The notes under the pieces were generated by a model, which was given only the letters and a program-made list of their open reading frames with translations, made no database searches and was not told the origin of the DNA. A program made the position numbers and the translations under genes. Shown here in pieces: positions 17,700-26,638 of a stretch of DNA of 64,000 nt. Origin of the DNA: an uncultured Anaerolineae bacterium. Lineage in GTDB: Bacteria; Chloroflexota; Anaerolineae; J036; Brachytrichaceae. Location of the stretch: positions 62,001 through 126,000 of the forward strand of contig CALBEF010000031.1 of NCBI GenBank assembly GCA_937927775.1. The letters are read 5' to 3'. The number at the start of each line of letters is the position of its first letter. Position 1 is the stretch's first letter.

Positions 17700-18803
17700 C
17701 TACAGCAACTGTAGCAGCCGCGCCGTCACCAGATCGACCTCCGTGTCGCTCAGCGTCATGGGGTTGAGAAAGATGCCGCGTTCGCCGGCAGCGGCCACCG
17801 AAATCGCCGGCGTGCCGGCCATAAGCGCCTGCATCAGCCCATCCCGCGTCAATCGCGCGCCGTCTTCCAGAATCACCTCGCAGCGCGGCAACGGCTGGCC
17901 GGCTTCGTTGGGAAACGAGCGTTGCGCCCGTACGCCGGCCAATCGATTCAGCGTCTGACACCAGCCGGCCACCACCCTCTCGTCGCGCTGGCAGCGCGCC
18001 TCGTGATCGAGCGACAGATAGCGCCTGACCGCCGCCAGCAGGCCAACCATCTCTTCCTTGCCCACCTTCATCGGCCGGCCAATCCCGGCGTTGGGATTGC
18101 CGATCGGGCGCATGGCCTCGATCAGCCACTGCTGCCCGACGATCAACCCGCTGGCCTGCGGCCCGCGCAGGTCCTTGCCGCCGCTGAAAATGGCGCACGC
18201 CGCGCCCATCTGCGTGAAGCGCCACAGGTTCTCCACTGGTGGCAATTGCGCTGCCGCGTCCACGATCACCGGCACGCCGCGCGCCGCGCACAGCTCAATC
18301 ACCTGCGCCAATGGCAGATCGCCGCGCCCGGTCATCGCGCCCTGAAACCACACAAACATGCCCGTGCGATCGGTGATCGCTGTTTCCAGATCGGCCGGCG
18401 CGCACGTCGCGCCATCGCCGACCTCAATGATCTTCACGCCCGCGTTGCGGATGGCGTGGTCGTAGCGGTTGCGGTGCGCCTTGAACACCAGCGCCTCGTT
18501 CTTCATGCCGGTTGTGTCGGGCAGCCGGGCGATGCGTTCGCGCTCGCCGCGCGTGACGCACGCCGCGACAGCCAGCACAATGCCGGCTGCCGCGCCGGTC
18601 GCCACATAGGCTGCTTCGTTGCGGGTCAGCTCGGCCAGCTTTGCGCCCACGCGCATTTGCAGGTCATCCAGATCGATGAACCAGCCCGCCGCGTCCTGCA
18701 TGGCGGCGATAACTTCCGGCGGCATGATGCTGCCGCCCAGCCGCGTCAATGTGGCGTGCGCGTTGATGACCTGCTTCACGCCCAACTCATCGTAGATGCT
18801 CAT
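17700..18803 (-). CDS. SelA-like PLP enzyme (D-glucosaminate-6-phosphate ammonia-lyase relative)
   Basis: This is a 367-residue fold-type I PLP enzyme. The start MSIYDELGVKQVINAHATLTRLGGSIMPPEV and the catalytic context SGGK210DLRGPQASG, with Asp182 (VDAAAQ) for the pyridine nitrogen, are typical of the SelA-like group that includes DgaE. It lacks the tRNA(Sec)-binding N-terminal domain of true SelA (which is ~460 residues) and there is no sign of selenoprotein machinery. DgaE deaminates D-glucosaminate-6-P to 2-keto-3-deoxy-6-P-gluconate; related proteins may act on other 2-amino acids. It lies 49 bp downstream of the amidohydrolase, a pairing conserved in many bacteria. Confidence 0.85.
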   Translation of the reverse strand: MSIYDELGVKQVINAHATLTRLGGSIMPPEVIAAMQDAAGWFIDLDDLQMRVGAKLAELTRNEAAYVATGAAAGIVLAVAACVTRGERERIARLPDTTGMKNEALVFKAHRNRYDHAIRNAGVKIIEVGDGATCAPADLETAITDRTGMFVWFQGAMTGRGDLPLAQVIELCAARGVPVIVDAAAQLPPVENLWRFTQMGAACAIFSGGKDLRGPQASGLIVGQQWLIEAMRPIGNPNAGIGRPMKVGKEEMVGLLAAVRRYLSLDHEARCQRDERVVAGWCQTLNRLAGVRAQRSFPNEAGQPLPRCEVILEDGARLTRDGLMQALMAGTPAISVAAAGERGIFLNPMTLSDTEVDLVTARLLQLL

Positions 18804-18852
18804 GATTCACTTTCCCTTGCCGCAGACAGGTGAAGCTTTGTGGTTCATTCTC

Positions 18853-20091
18853 TTACGGCAGGCGCCAATATTCGGCCGGCGCGTCCGTCCAGTGCGGCAT
18901 GCTCAGCCCGCCGGGGTCGAACACGATCTGGCCGGCGCGCACAGTCAGGGCGCACTCCAGCTTCTTGTCGCCAATGATCTTCGCGCGCCCGCAATCGACA
19001 AAGCCGAACTGCCCCTCGCGCAGCGTGAACACGGCCACATCCGCGCACGCGCCGGCGCTCAGATGCCCCAGCTCGGGGTGGCCGATCTCGCTGGCCGGAT
19101 TGATTGTGGACATCCGAATGACCTCCGGCAAAGAGACGCCCAGATTGAGGATTTTGCTCATGGTGGTTTGCATGTCGATCACCGACCCGTTCATGTTGCG
19201 TATATGCAGGTCGGTGCTGATCGAGTCCGGCGCAAATCCCTGCGCAATGGCGGGCGCCGCATTGCGGAACCAGAAGCTGGCCGCGCCGTGTCCCAGATCG
19301 AAGACAATGCCGCGCTCGCGCGCCTTGAACAGATAGTCATATACCCGGCCCTGCGCATCGATGATCGGGAACTGCTGCGCGAAGACATGTGTGTGGATGT
19401 CGCCCGGCCGCATCTTCTTCAATAACAGATCGGGATAGGTGCGCTCCGGGCGCGGCCAGAAATCGACCATCACCGGCTTGCCGCACAATTCACCAGCCTT
19501 CACCGCCTGATCGACGCAGGCCCACGGCGTGTGCAGTTCGTCCCAGGGCTTGTGTGTCCAGTAGTGCGCCGCCTTGACGCCCACGCAAATGTCCGGGTAG
19601 GCCAGCACAGTCGAGGCAGCCAGCTCGGCGTCGAAGTTGCGCGGATCCTGCTCGAAGTCGCCGATCATGCCCTGGTCGACGATGTTGACGTAGGCGAAGA
19701 TGCGCGTTTTGGCGCGGTCGATGACGGTGTGTTTGAAATGGCGCAGGTGGCGCGCGCCGGCCGTGCCGGTGTCCACCATCGTGGTTGCGCCGCTGCGGAA
19801 AGAGTGCGCATCGGCGAGCACGCTTAAGCCTTCAGGTTCGCCTTCCGGCGCGCGGGTGTGATACACATGCGCGTGCATGTCGAGGATGCCGGGGGTGACG
19901 ATGTGGCCCGATACATCCACGACTCTAGCTGCGCGCGCCGGGTCAATGTCGGGGGCAACGGCTGCGATGGTGTCGCCGGCGATCGCCACATCGCGCGTGC
20001 CATCGATGCCATTCTTCGGATCGATGACGCGGCCGCCTTTTAACAACAACGAATACGGTTTGTCAGAGGGTTGGGGTTGAGATTGGGACAT
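18853..20091 (-). CDS. amidohydrolase/deacetylase-family metallohydrolase
   Basis: This 412-residue amidohydrolase-superfamily protein has an N-terminal beta-sandwich strand pair (LLLKGGRVIDPKNGIDGTRDVAI), metal ligands His73/His75 in DMHAHVY, a carboxylated-lysine-like VGVKAAHYW, HTHVF and STDLHIRN near the C-terminal metal Asp, and the closing sandwich ADVAVFTLREGQFGF. It resembles the EF_0837-type proteins that occur beside SelA-like enzymes and are often misnamed dihydroorotase or adenine deaminase. A likely job is removing an acyl group or opening a cyclic amide before the PLP enzyme acts. Substrate unknown. It is transcribed with the SelA-like gene. Confidence 0.88.
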   Translation of the reverse strand: MSQSQPQPSDKPYSLLLKGGRVIDPKNGIDGTRDVAIAGDTIAAVAPDIDPARAARVVDVSGHIVTPGILDMHAHVYHTRAPEGEPEGLSVLADAHSFRSGATTMVDTGTAGARHLRHFKHTVIDRAKTRIFAYVNIVDQGMIGDFEQDPRNFDAELAASTVLAYPDICVGVKAAHYWTHKPWDELHTPWACVDQAVKAGELCGKPVMVDFWPRPERTYPDLLLKKMRPGDIHTHVFAQQFPIIDAQGRVYDYLFKARERGIVFDLGHGAASFWFRNAAPAIAQGFAPDSISTDLHIRNMNGSVIDMQTTMSKILNLGVSLPEVIRMSTINPASEIGHPELGHLSAGACADVAVFTLREGQFGFVDCGRAKIIGDKKLECALTVRAGQIVFDPGGLSMPHWTDAPAEYWRLP

Positions 20092-20172
20092 GGAATTTCA
20101 TCTCGCCGGCACACTCAGCCGCCGGCGCCGCCTGTTGTGGTCAGCCGGATTATAGGCCGGCACCCCCCGCTG

Positions 20173-20281
20173 AATCCCCAATCGCCAATCGTCACTCCTC
20201 AATCGTCAATCGTCAATCCTCAATCCTCAATCGTCAATCGTCAATTGAATTGACAATCCCCCCTCGCCAATTGACAATCGC
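20173..20281. repeat. heptameric tandem repeat (CAATCGT type)
   Basis: Roughly a dozen degenerate copies of CAATCGT/CAATCCT, partly inverted at the right end (ATTGACA), occupy the divergent gap between the amidohydrolase and PfkB genes. The same unit family recurs elsewhere in the window. Confidence 0.9.
20250..20278 (+). promoter_or_regulatory. candidate promoter of the PfkB kinase gene, made of repeat units
   Basis: TTGACA (20250-20255), a 17-bp spacer and GACAAT (20273-20278) form a good sigma70-type promoter. The -10 ends 6 nt before the ATG, which would give a leaderless mRNA. Both hexamers are copies of the TTGACAAT form of the local repeat. Confidence 0.5.
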
Positions 20282-20284
20282 GCC

Positions 20285-21232
20285 ATGTTGCTTGTATTCA
20301 TCCCCCATCCCGCCCTCGACAAGACGGTGGTTTTGCCGCATTTCGAGGTGGGCCGCACGTTTCGCACAACCGACATGCGCCAGCAGGCCGGCGGCAAGGG
20401 CTACAACTTTGCGCGCGCCCTGCGCTGTCTGGGCGGTCAATGTGTGGTCGCCGGCCCGCTGGCCGGCCACATCGGCCACATGGTGCGCGACCTGGCCGAA
20501 GCAGAGGGCATTGCCAGTGACCCCGTGTGGATAGCCGGCCAGACCCGTGTGTGTCTCGACATCGTGGACGCCGGCAACGGCGTCATCACCGAAGTGTACG
20601 AGAACGGCCCGCGCATCGACGCAGACGACTGGGCCCGCATCGCGGCGCATGTGGCGCAGGCGGCCTTGCGTTGCTGCAACGCGCGCGCCAGCGCCCTGGC
20701 GGTGTGCGGCGGCTTTCTGCCCGGCGCTCCGCCGCACGCCTTGCGCGACATCGTGGCCGCCGCGCATACGGCCGGCATCCCAGCCTGGCTCGACACCTAC
20801 GGGCCGCAACTGGCCGGCGCGCTGGCGTTGAACCCCGAACTGGTCAAGATCAACCAGCACGAGGCCGCCGATCTGGTCGAGCACGCAGCGGACACGCCGG
20901 CCGATGCGTTGCGCGCTGCGCAGACGTTGCAGCAACGCGGCGCGCAGGCCGTGATCATCACGCTGGGCAAGCTCGGCGCGGTCGGCGTCGGTGCCCAGGG
21001 TCAGACGGTCGGCTGGGCCGCGCCCAACACAGGCGGCATGTTTCCGGTGGGCAGCGGCGATTCATTGTTCGCCGGCCTGGCCTGGGGATTGGAGCAGGGC
21101 TGGCCGTTGCGCGACGCGCTACGTCTGGGCATTGCAGCCGGCGCAGCCAACACCTTGCAGCCCGGCGCAGCCTTGTTCGAGCGCGCCCAGGTCGAGGCAC
21201 TGCTGGCGCGCATTCAGCCGCTCTCAGTCTGA
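20285..21232 (+). CDS. PfkB-family carbohydrate kinase (1-phosphofructokinase-like)
   Basis: This 315-residue ribokinase-superfamily kinase starts MLLVFIPHPALDKTVVLPHFEVG, as in the 1-phosphofructokinase/tagatose-6-P kinase branch, with motif 1 GGKGYNFARALRCLGG near residue 37. The catalytic motif is GSGDSLFAGLAWG with Asp259 as the base. It transfers phosphate from ATP to a sugar or sugar phosphate in the cytoplasm; the exact substrate cannot be fixed. It is divergent from the amidohydrolase/SelA-like pair, so the three may share a pathway. No conventional ribosome binding site is seen. It overlaps the convergent thioredoxin gene by 9 bp. Confidence 0.88.
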   Translation: MLLVFIPHPALDKTVVLPHFEVGRTFRTTDMRQQAGGKGYNFARALRCLGGQCVVAGPLAGHIGHMVRDLAEAEGIASDPVWIAGQTRVCLDIVDAGNGVITEVYENGPRIDADDWARIAAHVAQAALRCCNARASALAVCGGFLPGAPPHALRDIVAAAHTAGIPAWLDTYGPQLAGALALNPELVKINQHEAADLVEHAADTPADALRAAQTLQQRGAQAVIITLGKLGAVGVGAQGQTVGWAAPNTGGMFPVGSGDSLFAGLAWGLEQGWPLRDALRLGIAAGAANTLQPGAALFERAQVEALLARIQPLSV

Positions 21233-21970
21233 GGCCAGCAGCCGCTCGACCCGTTGTGTCAGCACAGATTTGGGCGCCGCGCCCACGATGCGATCGGCCT
21301 CGCGCCCGCGCTTGAAGAGGATGAGGGTGGGAATACCCATGATGCTGAGCCGGCCGGCCCAGCGCGAGTTTTCGTCGGTGTTCACTTTGGCCACACGCAA
21401 GCGCCCGGCGTACTCGCGCGCGATCTCCTCGACCATCGGCGACACGGTGCGACACGGGCCGCACCACGGCGCCCAGAAGTCCACCAGCACCGGCAGGGGC
21501 GACTGCAACACGCGCGTCTCGAACGTGTCGTCGGTGACAACGATCACGCCGCTATCGCCGCCGCCTGTCGCGTCGCGCGCCGGCTCCTTTTTTAACAATC
21601 CACTGGGGCCGCTGACAGGGCCGGGTTCGGGGCCGCGTTCGAGCAGGTATTCCAGATGCGCGCGCACGGCTTCGATGTTGACTGCGCCTTCGATGCGCGC
21701 GCGCTCGCGGCCGGCGCGCCAGAACACCAGCGTCGGCACGCGCGTCACGCGATAGCGTTCCATCAGCGCGCCGTCTTTGACGTTCTCGACCCGCACGATC
21801 AACGCCTGCCCGACGTAAGCGCGCGCCAACTCTTCGAGCGTTGGAATCATAGCCCGGCAGTGTTCGCAGTCTGGCGTCTCGAACACCAGCAGCATGGGCA
21901 GGCCGGCCTTCAACACGCGCTCCAGATTCTGGGCGCTGGTTTTCACCGGGACATCGAAAACGGCAAGCAC
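21224..21970 (-). CDS. two-domain thioredoxin-like protein
   Basis: This is a 248-residue protein with two thioredoxin folds in tandem. I chose the GTG at 21970 because AGGAG lies just upstream and the first fold begins there. The first domain has a C35-E-H-C38 site ([17 protein letters not shown]) and the cis-Pro motif [10 protein letters not shown]. The second is a canonical thioredoxin with W169-C-G-P-C173 and [12 protein letters not shown]. The Gly/Pro-rich linker is about residues 112-140. No signal peptide is seen, so it works in the cytoplasm. The unusual first active site suggests a different redox potential, perhaps an electron relay inside one chain. Confidence 0.9.
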   Translation of the reverse strand: MLAVFDVPVKTSAQNLERVLKAGLPMLLVFETPDCEHCRAMIPTLEELARAYVGQALIVRVENVKDGALMERYRVTRVPTLVFWRAGRERARIEGAVNIEAVRAHLEYLLERGPEPGPVSGPSGLLKKEPARDATGGGDSGVIVVTDDTFETRVLQSPLPVLVDFWAPWCGPCRTVSPMVEEIAREYAGRLRVAKVNTDENSRWAGRLSIMGIPTLILFKRGREADRIVGAAPKSVLTQRVERLLASD

Positions 21971-22113
21971 GGTTCTCTCCTGATTGGCGCGCCCGGCGCG
22001 CAGGCGACTGGCATCCGCAATGCCGGGCCGGGCAATTTGCACAGCGTGTTTCTAACGGTTGAGCGTCCTGGTCGCTAGTGACATTCGGCCTGTTTTTGGG
22101 GCGAGGGGTCGCG

Positions 22114-22152
22114 CCCGGCTGCGCGGGCAGCCGGGCGTGTATCATCGTTGAT
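22114..22152 (+). promoter_or_regulatory. candidate leaderless promoter of rarA with an upstream hairpin
   Basis: TATCAT (22140-22145) lies 7 nt before the ATG at 22153, so transcription should begin at or next to the start codon; no ribosome binding site is present. A perfect 9-bp inverted repeat CCCGGCTGC/GCAGCCGGG (22114-22122, 22127-22135) covers the -35 position and could be an operator. Confidence 0.5.
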
Positions 22153-23556
22153 ATGGCTGTGGATTTGTTCGACAACGCGTCGGCAGAACGCGCCAAACGC
22201 GAGGCGCCGCTGGCCGACCGCATGCGCCCGCGCACGCTGGATGAGTTTGTCGGCCAGGAGCACATCGTCGGGCCGGGCAAACTGCTGCGCCGCGCCATCG
22301 AATCCGACCGGCTGTTCTCGTCCATCATCTTCTGGGGGCCGCCGGGCACTGGCAAAACGACGCTGGCGCGCATCATCTCCAATCGCACACAGAGCCACTT
22401 CGAGACGCTCAACGCCGTGATGGCCGGCGTGGCCGACATCCGCCGCGTGGTGGCCGAGGCGCGCGAGCGCCGCAAGCTGTATCGCCGGCGCACCATCCTG
22501 CTGGTCGATGAAATCCACCGCTTTAACAAAGCGCAACAAGATGCGTTGCTGCCGCACGTCGAGGACGGCACCATCATCCTGATCGGCGCAACCACCGAGA
22601 ACCCCTACTTCGAGGTGAACAGCGCGCTCATCTCGCGCTCACGGCTGTTCCAGCTCAACGTGTTGACCGACGCGCACGTGCAGGCGTTGATGCGGCGCGC
22701 GCTGGCCGACACCGAGCGCGGCTATGGCACGCGCCAGATTGCGATCGACGAAGACGCGCTGGCGCATCTGGCGCGGGTAGCCGGCGGCGACGCCCGCAAC
22801 GCCCTAAACGCGCTCGAACTGGCCGTCGAGTCCACCCAGCCCGGCCCGGATGGTGTGGTGCGCATCGATCTGGCGGTGGCGCAGGACAGCATCCAGCGCC
22901 GCGCGATCCTGTACGACAAGGAAGGCGACGCGCACTACGACACGATCAGCGCCTTTATTAAAAGTGTGCGCGGCAGTGACCCGGACGCCGCGCTGTACTG
23001 GCTGGCCAAGATGATTTACGCCGGCGAAGACCCGCGCTTTATCATGCGCCGGCTGCTCATTCTGGCCGGCGAGGATATCGGCCTGGCCGAGCCGATGGGG
23101 CTGGTGGTGGCTGCGGCTGCCTCACAGGCGCTGGACTGGGTGGGCATGCCGGAGGGCATCTTTCCGCTGGTCGAGGCGACGTTGTTTCTCGCCACCGCGC
23201 CCAAGTCCAACACCGCCACGCATTATTTCAACGCCCGCGCGCAGATCGAACGAGAAGGCGCCGGCGACGTGCCCGATCATTTGAAAGACGCCAACCGCGA
23301 CGCAAAGGGGCTGGGCCACGGCAAAGGCTATGTGTATCCGCACGCTTTCGACGAACACTGGGCGCCGCAGAACTATCTGCCGCGCGAGATTGCCGGCATG
23401 ACGTTCTACACGCCCAGCGGGGTTGGCTATGAGGGGACGGTGGCCGAGCGGCTGGAACGCTGGCGGGACGCGCAACGCCGGGCGCTGGGTATCGAGGGGC
23501 GCGCCGGGCCGCGCCTCAGCCACGCCGAAGTGGAGCGCATGAAGCGCGAGCGGTAA
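22153..23556 (+). CDS. rarA: replication-associated recombination protein A (AAA+ ATPase)
   Basis: This 467-residue RarA/MgsA/WRNIP1 homologue acts at stalled replication forks. The start at 22153 gives the family N-terminus [33 protein letters not shown]. Walker A is GPPGTGKT (62-69), Walker [13 protein letters not shown], sensor 1 GATTENP, and the C-terminal RarA tetramerisation region has [11 protein letters not shown] and the ending [15 protein letters not shown]. Length and motifs are all normal. It is probably cytoplasmic and monocistronic, and meets the SGNH-like gene tail to tail with a 21-bp gap. Confidence 0.96.
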   Translation: MAVDLFDNASAERAKREAPLADRMRPRTLDEFVGQEHIVGPGKLLRRAIESDRLFSSIIFWGPPGTGKTTLARIISNRTQSHFETLNAVMAGVADIRRVVAEARERRKLYRRRTILLVDEIHRFNKAQQDALLPHVEDGTIILIGATTENPYFEVNSALISRSRLFQLNVLTDAHVQALMRRALADTERGYGTRQIAIDEDALAHLARVAGGDARNALNALELAVESTQPGPDGVVRIDLAVAQDSIQRRAILYDKEGDAHYDTISAFIKSVRGSDPDAALYWLAKMIYAGEDPRFIMRRLLILAGEDIGLAEPMGLVVAAAASQALDWVGMPEGIFPLVEATLFLATAPKSNTATHYFNARAQIEREGAGDVPDHLKDANRDAKGLGHGKGYVYPHAFDEHWAPQNYLPREIAGMTFYTPSGVGYEGTVAERLERWRDAQRRALGIEGRAGPRLSHAEVERMKRER

Positions 23557-23577
23557 AGGCCGAATCGCGCCCCCACC

Positions 23578-24555
23578 TCACGGCGTCCAGCCGGCCACCT
23601 GCGCCATCAGCACCCAGAACGCTTTGGCCAGGCGCACCTTGCCCATGCTGTTCAGGTGGCCGGCGTTCATTTCCGTGGTGTAGTTCGGGCAGATGGCCGG
23701 GTAGTCGAGTTTATCGTCTGGGAAGTTCTCGCATTTGGTGGGATTGTTCGGCTCGCAATAGCGCGCGCCGTCGCGGTTGTCGAAGCACGGCCTGCCGGCC
23801 GGATCGCGCGCTTCGATGTCCGCCACATCGAACAGAATCCTGTTGTTGGCCCGCGCATAGGCGCGCATCTGGTTGTTGAAGTCGGTCGACTCGGCCGTGC
23901 CCACGCCGCGCGACAGGCTGGTCGTCCACAGGATGAATTGCCTGCCGGGATAGCGGGCGGCGAACGCCTCGTAGTCGTAGATGTCGTTGACGGCTTTGTT
24001 GTTGGCAAAAAAGCCCGCTGACTTGCTTGCGATGGTCGAGCCGGCGCCCACCTCGCCGTAACTGAACTGGAACGACAATACATCGTACTGAGCGGCAACC
24101 GGCCCGGCCTGCGCGATGAAGCAGGACACCAGTTCGTACCACGCGCTGCATCCGCGCTCCGGCCACCATTGATAGCGCCACCTGCTGCGGTCGTATTTGA
24201 GGTTGGCCACCAGGCCGGTCGATTGGCCGGTGACCGGATCGGGCCGCTTGCAGCCGATCGGCGCGGCGCTGGCCGACGGGTATTGCAGGCAATCCAGACC
24301 GCTATCGATGTTTGCCCCTACTGACTTGTCAAAGTAGATCATGCGCAGTTCCCGCGCCGCCCGGATATAGCGATCAGGGATGTGGTCGAACAGGGCGATG
24401 GATGTGTGGTCGACGAGGATGGGCCGGCTTTGCGCAGGGGTCGGCGCGGGCAGCCGCCCCGCATCGCGCGCGTCTGCGCTGGTTTCAAGAGGCGTCGCCA
24501 TCACGGTCAGCGCCAGAATGCCGATCAATGCCAATCCAATCACTCGCTTCATCAT
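23578..24555 (-). CDS. secreted SGNH-like protein of unknown substrate
   Basis: This 325-residue protein has a Sec signal peptide (about 1-28, MMKRVIGLALIGILALTVMA). The mature part starts a block HTSIALFDHIPDRYIRAARELRMIYFDKSVGANID, where a Ser/Thr-rich loop precedes a hydrolase-like fold, and ends with NAGHLNSMGKVRLAKAFWVLMAQVAG, which resembles the C-terminal xxxHLN block of SGNH/GDSL esterases. Eight Cys in the mature chain may form disulfides. An esterase acting outside the membrane is the best guess; the classical GDS nucleophile motif is not obvious, so this is tentative. GAGGTGG before the ATG supports the start. Confidence 0.7.
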   Translation of the reverse strand: MMKRVIGLALIGILALTVMATPLETSADARDAGRLPAPTPAQSRPILVDHTSIALFDHIPDRYIRAARELRMIYFDKSVGANIDSGLDCLQYPSASAAPIGCKRPDPVTGQSTGLVANLKYDRSRWRYQWWPERGCSAWYELVSCFIAQAGPVAAQYDVLSFQFSYGEVGAGSTIASKSAGFFANNKAVNDIYDYEAFAARYPGRQFILWTTSLSRGVGTAESTDFNNQMRAYARANNRILFDVADIEARDPAGRPCFDNRDGARYCEPNNPTKCENFPDDKLDYPAICPNYTTEMNAGHLNSMGKVRLAKAFWVLMAQVAGWTP

Positions 24556-24621
24556 GCCACCTCAGCGCAGGCAATAATCCCACATTCTGGCAGGGGAAGC
24601 GCGTCGGTCTGGGTGGCAGAG

Positions 24622-24641
24622 CAAGCCCGGCGGCCTGCCCT
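24622..24641. repeat. intergenic palindromic repeat, copy 1
   Basis: This 20-bp sequence with CAAGCC...GGC(T/C)TG symmetry matches 19 of 20 bases at 63067-63086. Both copies are intergenic and both are followed by a pyrimidine-rich stretch. It may belong to a dispersed REP-like family. Confidence 0.5.
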
Positions 24642-24691
24642 GCTTTTGCCGGCCAGTGCTCTCGTCGCCGCGCAACTCAAGCTGCGCCGGC

Positions 24692-26281
24692 CTACAACAC
24701 GCCCCCCAGCATCCACGGATTGAACTCGGCTTCGCCCACGTCCTGCGCCTCGCTTTTGGTTTGCCGTCCCGAAGCCACCGCGATCATCAATTCGAACAGG
24801 TCGTCTGCCACGCGCTGCATCGGCTCGCCATCCAGAATGCGGCCGGCGTTCACATCCATGTCCTCCTCCATGCGCCGGTACAGGTCGGAGTTGCTGGCGA
24901 CCTTGATGCTGGGCGCCGGCTTGAACCCGAACACCGAGCCGCGCCCGGTGGTGAACACAACCAGATTGCACCCGCCGGCCACCTGCCCGGTGACCGCCAC
25001 AGGATCATAGCCGGGCGAATCCATGAAACTAAACCCGCGCGCCGTCACCGGCGCCGCGTAGTCGAACACATCCACCAGCGGCGCGCTGCCGGCTTTGGCG
25101 ATCGCGCCGAGCGACTTCTCGTAGATCGTCGTCAGCCCGCCGGCCTTGTTGCCGGGGCTGGGGTTGTTGTCGATCTCCAGATTCAGCCGCGCGGCGTGGG
25201 CCTCCCACCAGCGCACCTTTTCCATCAACTTGCCGGCCACTTCGGCGCTGACGGCGCGCCGCGCCAGCAAATGCTCTGCGCCGTAAATCTCCGGCGTCTC
25301 GGCCAGCACCACACTGCCGCCGTGCTGAACCAGTCGGTCGGCAGCCAGGCCAAGCGCCGGGTTGGCGGTCACGCCGCTCCAGCCATCGCTGCCGCCACAC
25401 TGCAAGGCCACCATCAACTCCGAGACCGGCTGCGGCGAGCGGGGCGTTGCATTGACCACGGGCAACAGCGTCTCGACGGCGGCAATGCCGGCCTGCACGG
25501 TCCTGCGGATGCCGCCTTCTTCCTGGATAGTCAGCAGGACAGGCGCGCGGCTTTCTCCCCGCGTGTCCAGAGCGTGATTGCGGATCAGGTCGGCCATCTG
25601 GTTGGCTTCACAGCCGAGGCCGACCAGCACACAGGCCGCGACGTTGGGGTGACGCGCCATGCCGGCCAGCACGCGCTGCAACAACACGTAATCGGCCCCG
25701 CCTGCGCGCGTGGCGCAGCCGGCGTGATGCGCCAGCGCGATGACACCATCGACGTTGGGATAGCCGGCCAGTCGCTCGCGGGTGAAATGATGCGCGATTT
25801 GTCGGACGGTGTGGGCCGAGCAGTTGACTGTGCTGATGACGGCGATCATGTTGCGCGTGCCGGCGCGGCCGTCGGGCCGGCGATAGCCCATAAACAGCCG
25901 GCGCTCTGTTTCGGGGACGTAAGCCGGCGGGCGAGCGTCTGCGCCCCATTCATTTGGCCGTTCAAACTCATGAACGCCGAGATTGTGGGTGTGAACGTGT
26001 TCGCCCGGCGCGATATCGACGCTGGCCGCGCCGATGATCTGACCATAGCGCCGGATCGCCTGTCCAGCCGGAATGGCGCGCAGGGCGAATTTGTGGCCGG
26101 AGGGAATCGTCTGCGCGATCGTGATCGTTTGCGCGTCCGAGAGTCGCAGGGTCTGGCCGGGGGCAAGGGTAGTCCTGGCAATGGCCGCGTTATCGTCGGG
26201 GTGAAGGCGGATGGCGGCGCGGTCGAATGGAATTCCGCTCTCGCCGGGTGGCGGGATGAGAGTCAGGTTGTGAGTTGGCAT
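24692..26281 (-). CDS. uxaA: altronate dehydratase (full-length, SAF domain plus catalytic part)
   Basis: This 529-residue enzyme matches the GarD/UxaA family that dehydrates altronate or galactarate to 2-keto-3-deoxy acids. Residues about 20-100 are the SAF domain (IHPDDNAAIA..., GHKFALRAIPAGQAIRRYGQIIGAA). The catalytic part starts at FMGYRRPDGRAGTRNMIAVISTVNCSA and includes VIALAHHAGCATR, VLVGLGCEANQ, LMVALQCGGSDGWSGVTANPALG and FMDSPGYDPVAVTGQVAGGCNLVVFTTGRGS. It fits a uronate degradation pathway feeding KDG. Galactarate dehydratase specificity cannot be excluded. It is monocistronic here, on the opposite strand from the two-component genes. Confidence 0.9.
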   Translation of the reverse strand: MPTHNLTLIPPPGESGIPFDRAAIRLHPDDNAAIARTTLAPGQTLRLSDAQTITIAQTIPSGHKFALRAIPAGQAIRRYGQIIGAASVDIAPGEHVHTHNLGVHEFERPNEWGADARPPAYVPETERRLFMGYRRPDGRAGTRNMIAVISTVNCSAHTVRQIAHHFTRERLAGYPNVDGVIALAHHAGCATRAGGADYVLLQRVLAGMARHPNVAACVLVGLGCEANQMADLIRNHALDTRGESRAPVLLTIQEEGGIRRTVQAGIAAVETLLPVVNATPRSPQPVSELMVALQCGGSDGWSGVTANPALGLAADRLVQHGGSVVLAETPEIYGAEHLLARRAVSAEVAGKLMEKVRWWEAHAARLNLEIDNNPSPGNKAGGLTTIYEKSLGAIAKAGSAPLVDVFDYAAPVTARGFSFMDSPGYDPVAVTGQVAGGCNLVVFTTGRGSVFGFKPAPSIKVASNSDLYRRMEEDMDVNAGRILDGEPMQRVADDLFELMIAVASGRQTKSEAQDVGEAEFNPWMLGGVL

Positions 26282-26638
26282 AGGCGCCTGTTTGTCGCCG
26301 TCCGGGCAATGGGGCAGGCGTTCCTATTGTACGTGTTGTACGTGGGCCAGCGATGCTTCGCTGCGCTCAGCATGACAGGGGCAAGTGCCCCCGCAGGTTG
26401 AGAACCTCGATGCTATAATCCTCGCGCCGCCTTGCGCCATCACTCTGCACCGGATGGCGGCAGGTGACGCGCCCATATCAACATCTGCCATTGTTTGCTT
26501 CGCCTGTCGAAGCCCCGGCCGGCATCCAGCGCACTCACAGCAGCATCCTGGTTTTGGGCCGGCTGCCAGAAGGCGGTGTTTGAAGATGTTGGCTCAGGCC
26601 AGCGGCCGCCCCTGTTCGCAAAACGGAGGACGAGAGCA
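26282..26638 (+). promoter_or_regulatory. 357-bp intergenic region with an extended -10 promoter for the two-component genes
   Basis: No gene is seen in this stretch. An extended -10, TGCTATAAT, lies at 26411-26419; no good -35 is present, as expected for that class. It would give a leader of about 215 nt to the response-regulator ATG at 26639, whose ribosome binding site is GGAGG at 26625-26629. A short GATGCTTCGCTGCGCTCAGC palindrome-like sequence near 26353 resembles dispersed intergenic repeats of other genomes. Confidence 0.55.

Noticed and set aside
17700-18803. True selenocysteine synthase SelA
   Set aside because: The chain is about 100 residues too short, lacks the N-terminal tRNA-binding domain, and no selB, selD or tRNA-Sec is seen; it fits the DgaE-like group.
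26398-26403. TTGAGA as -35 element of the two-component promoter
   Set aside because: Only 10 bp separate it from TATAAT, too close for sigma70; the extended -10 explains the site better.
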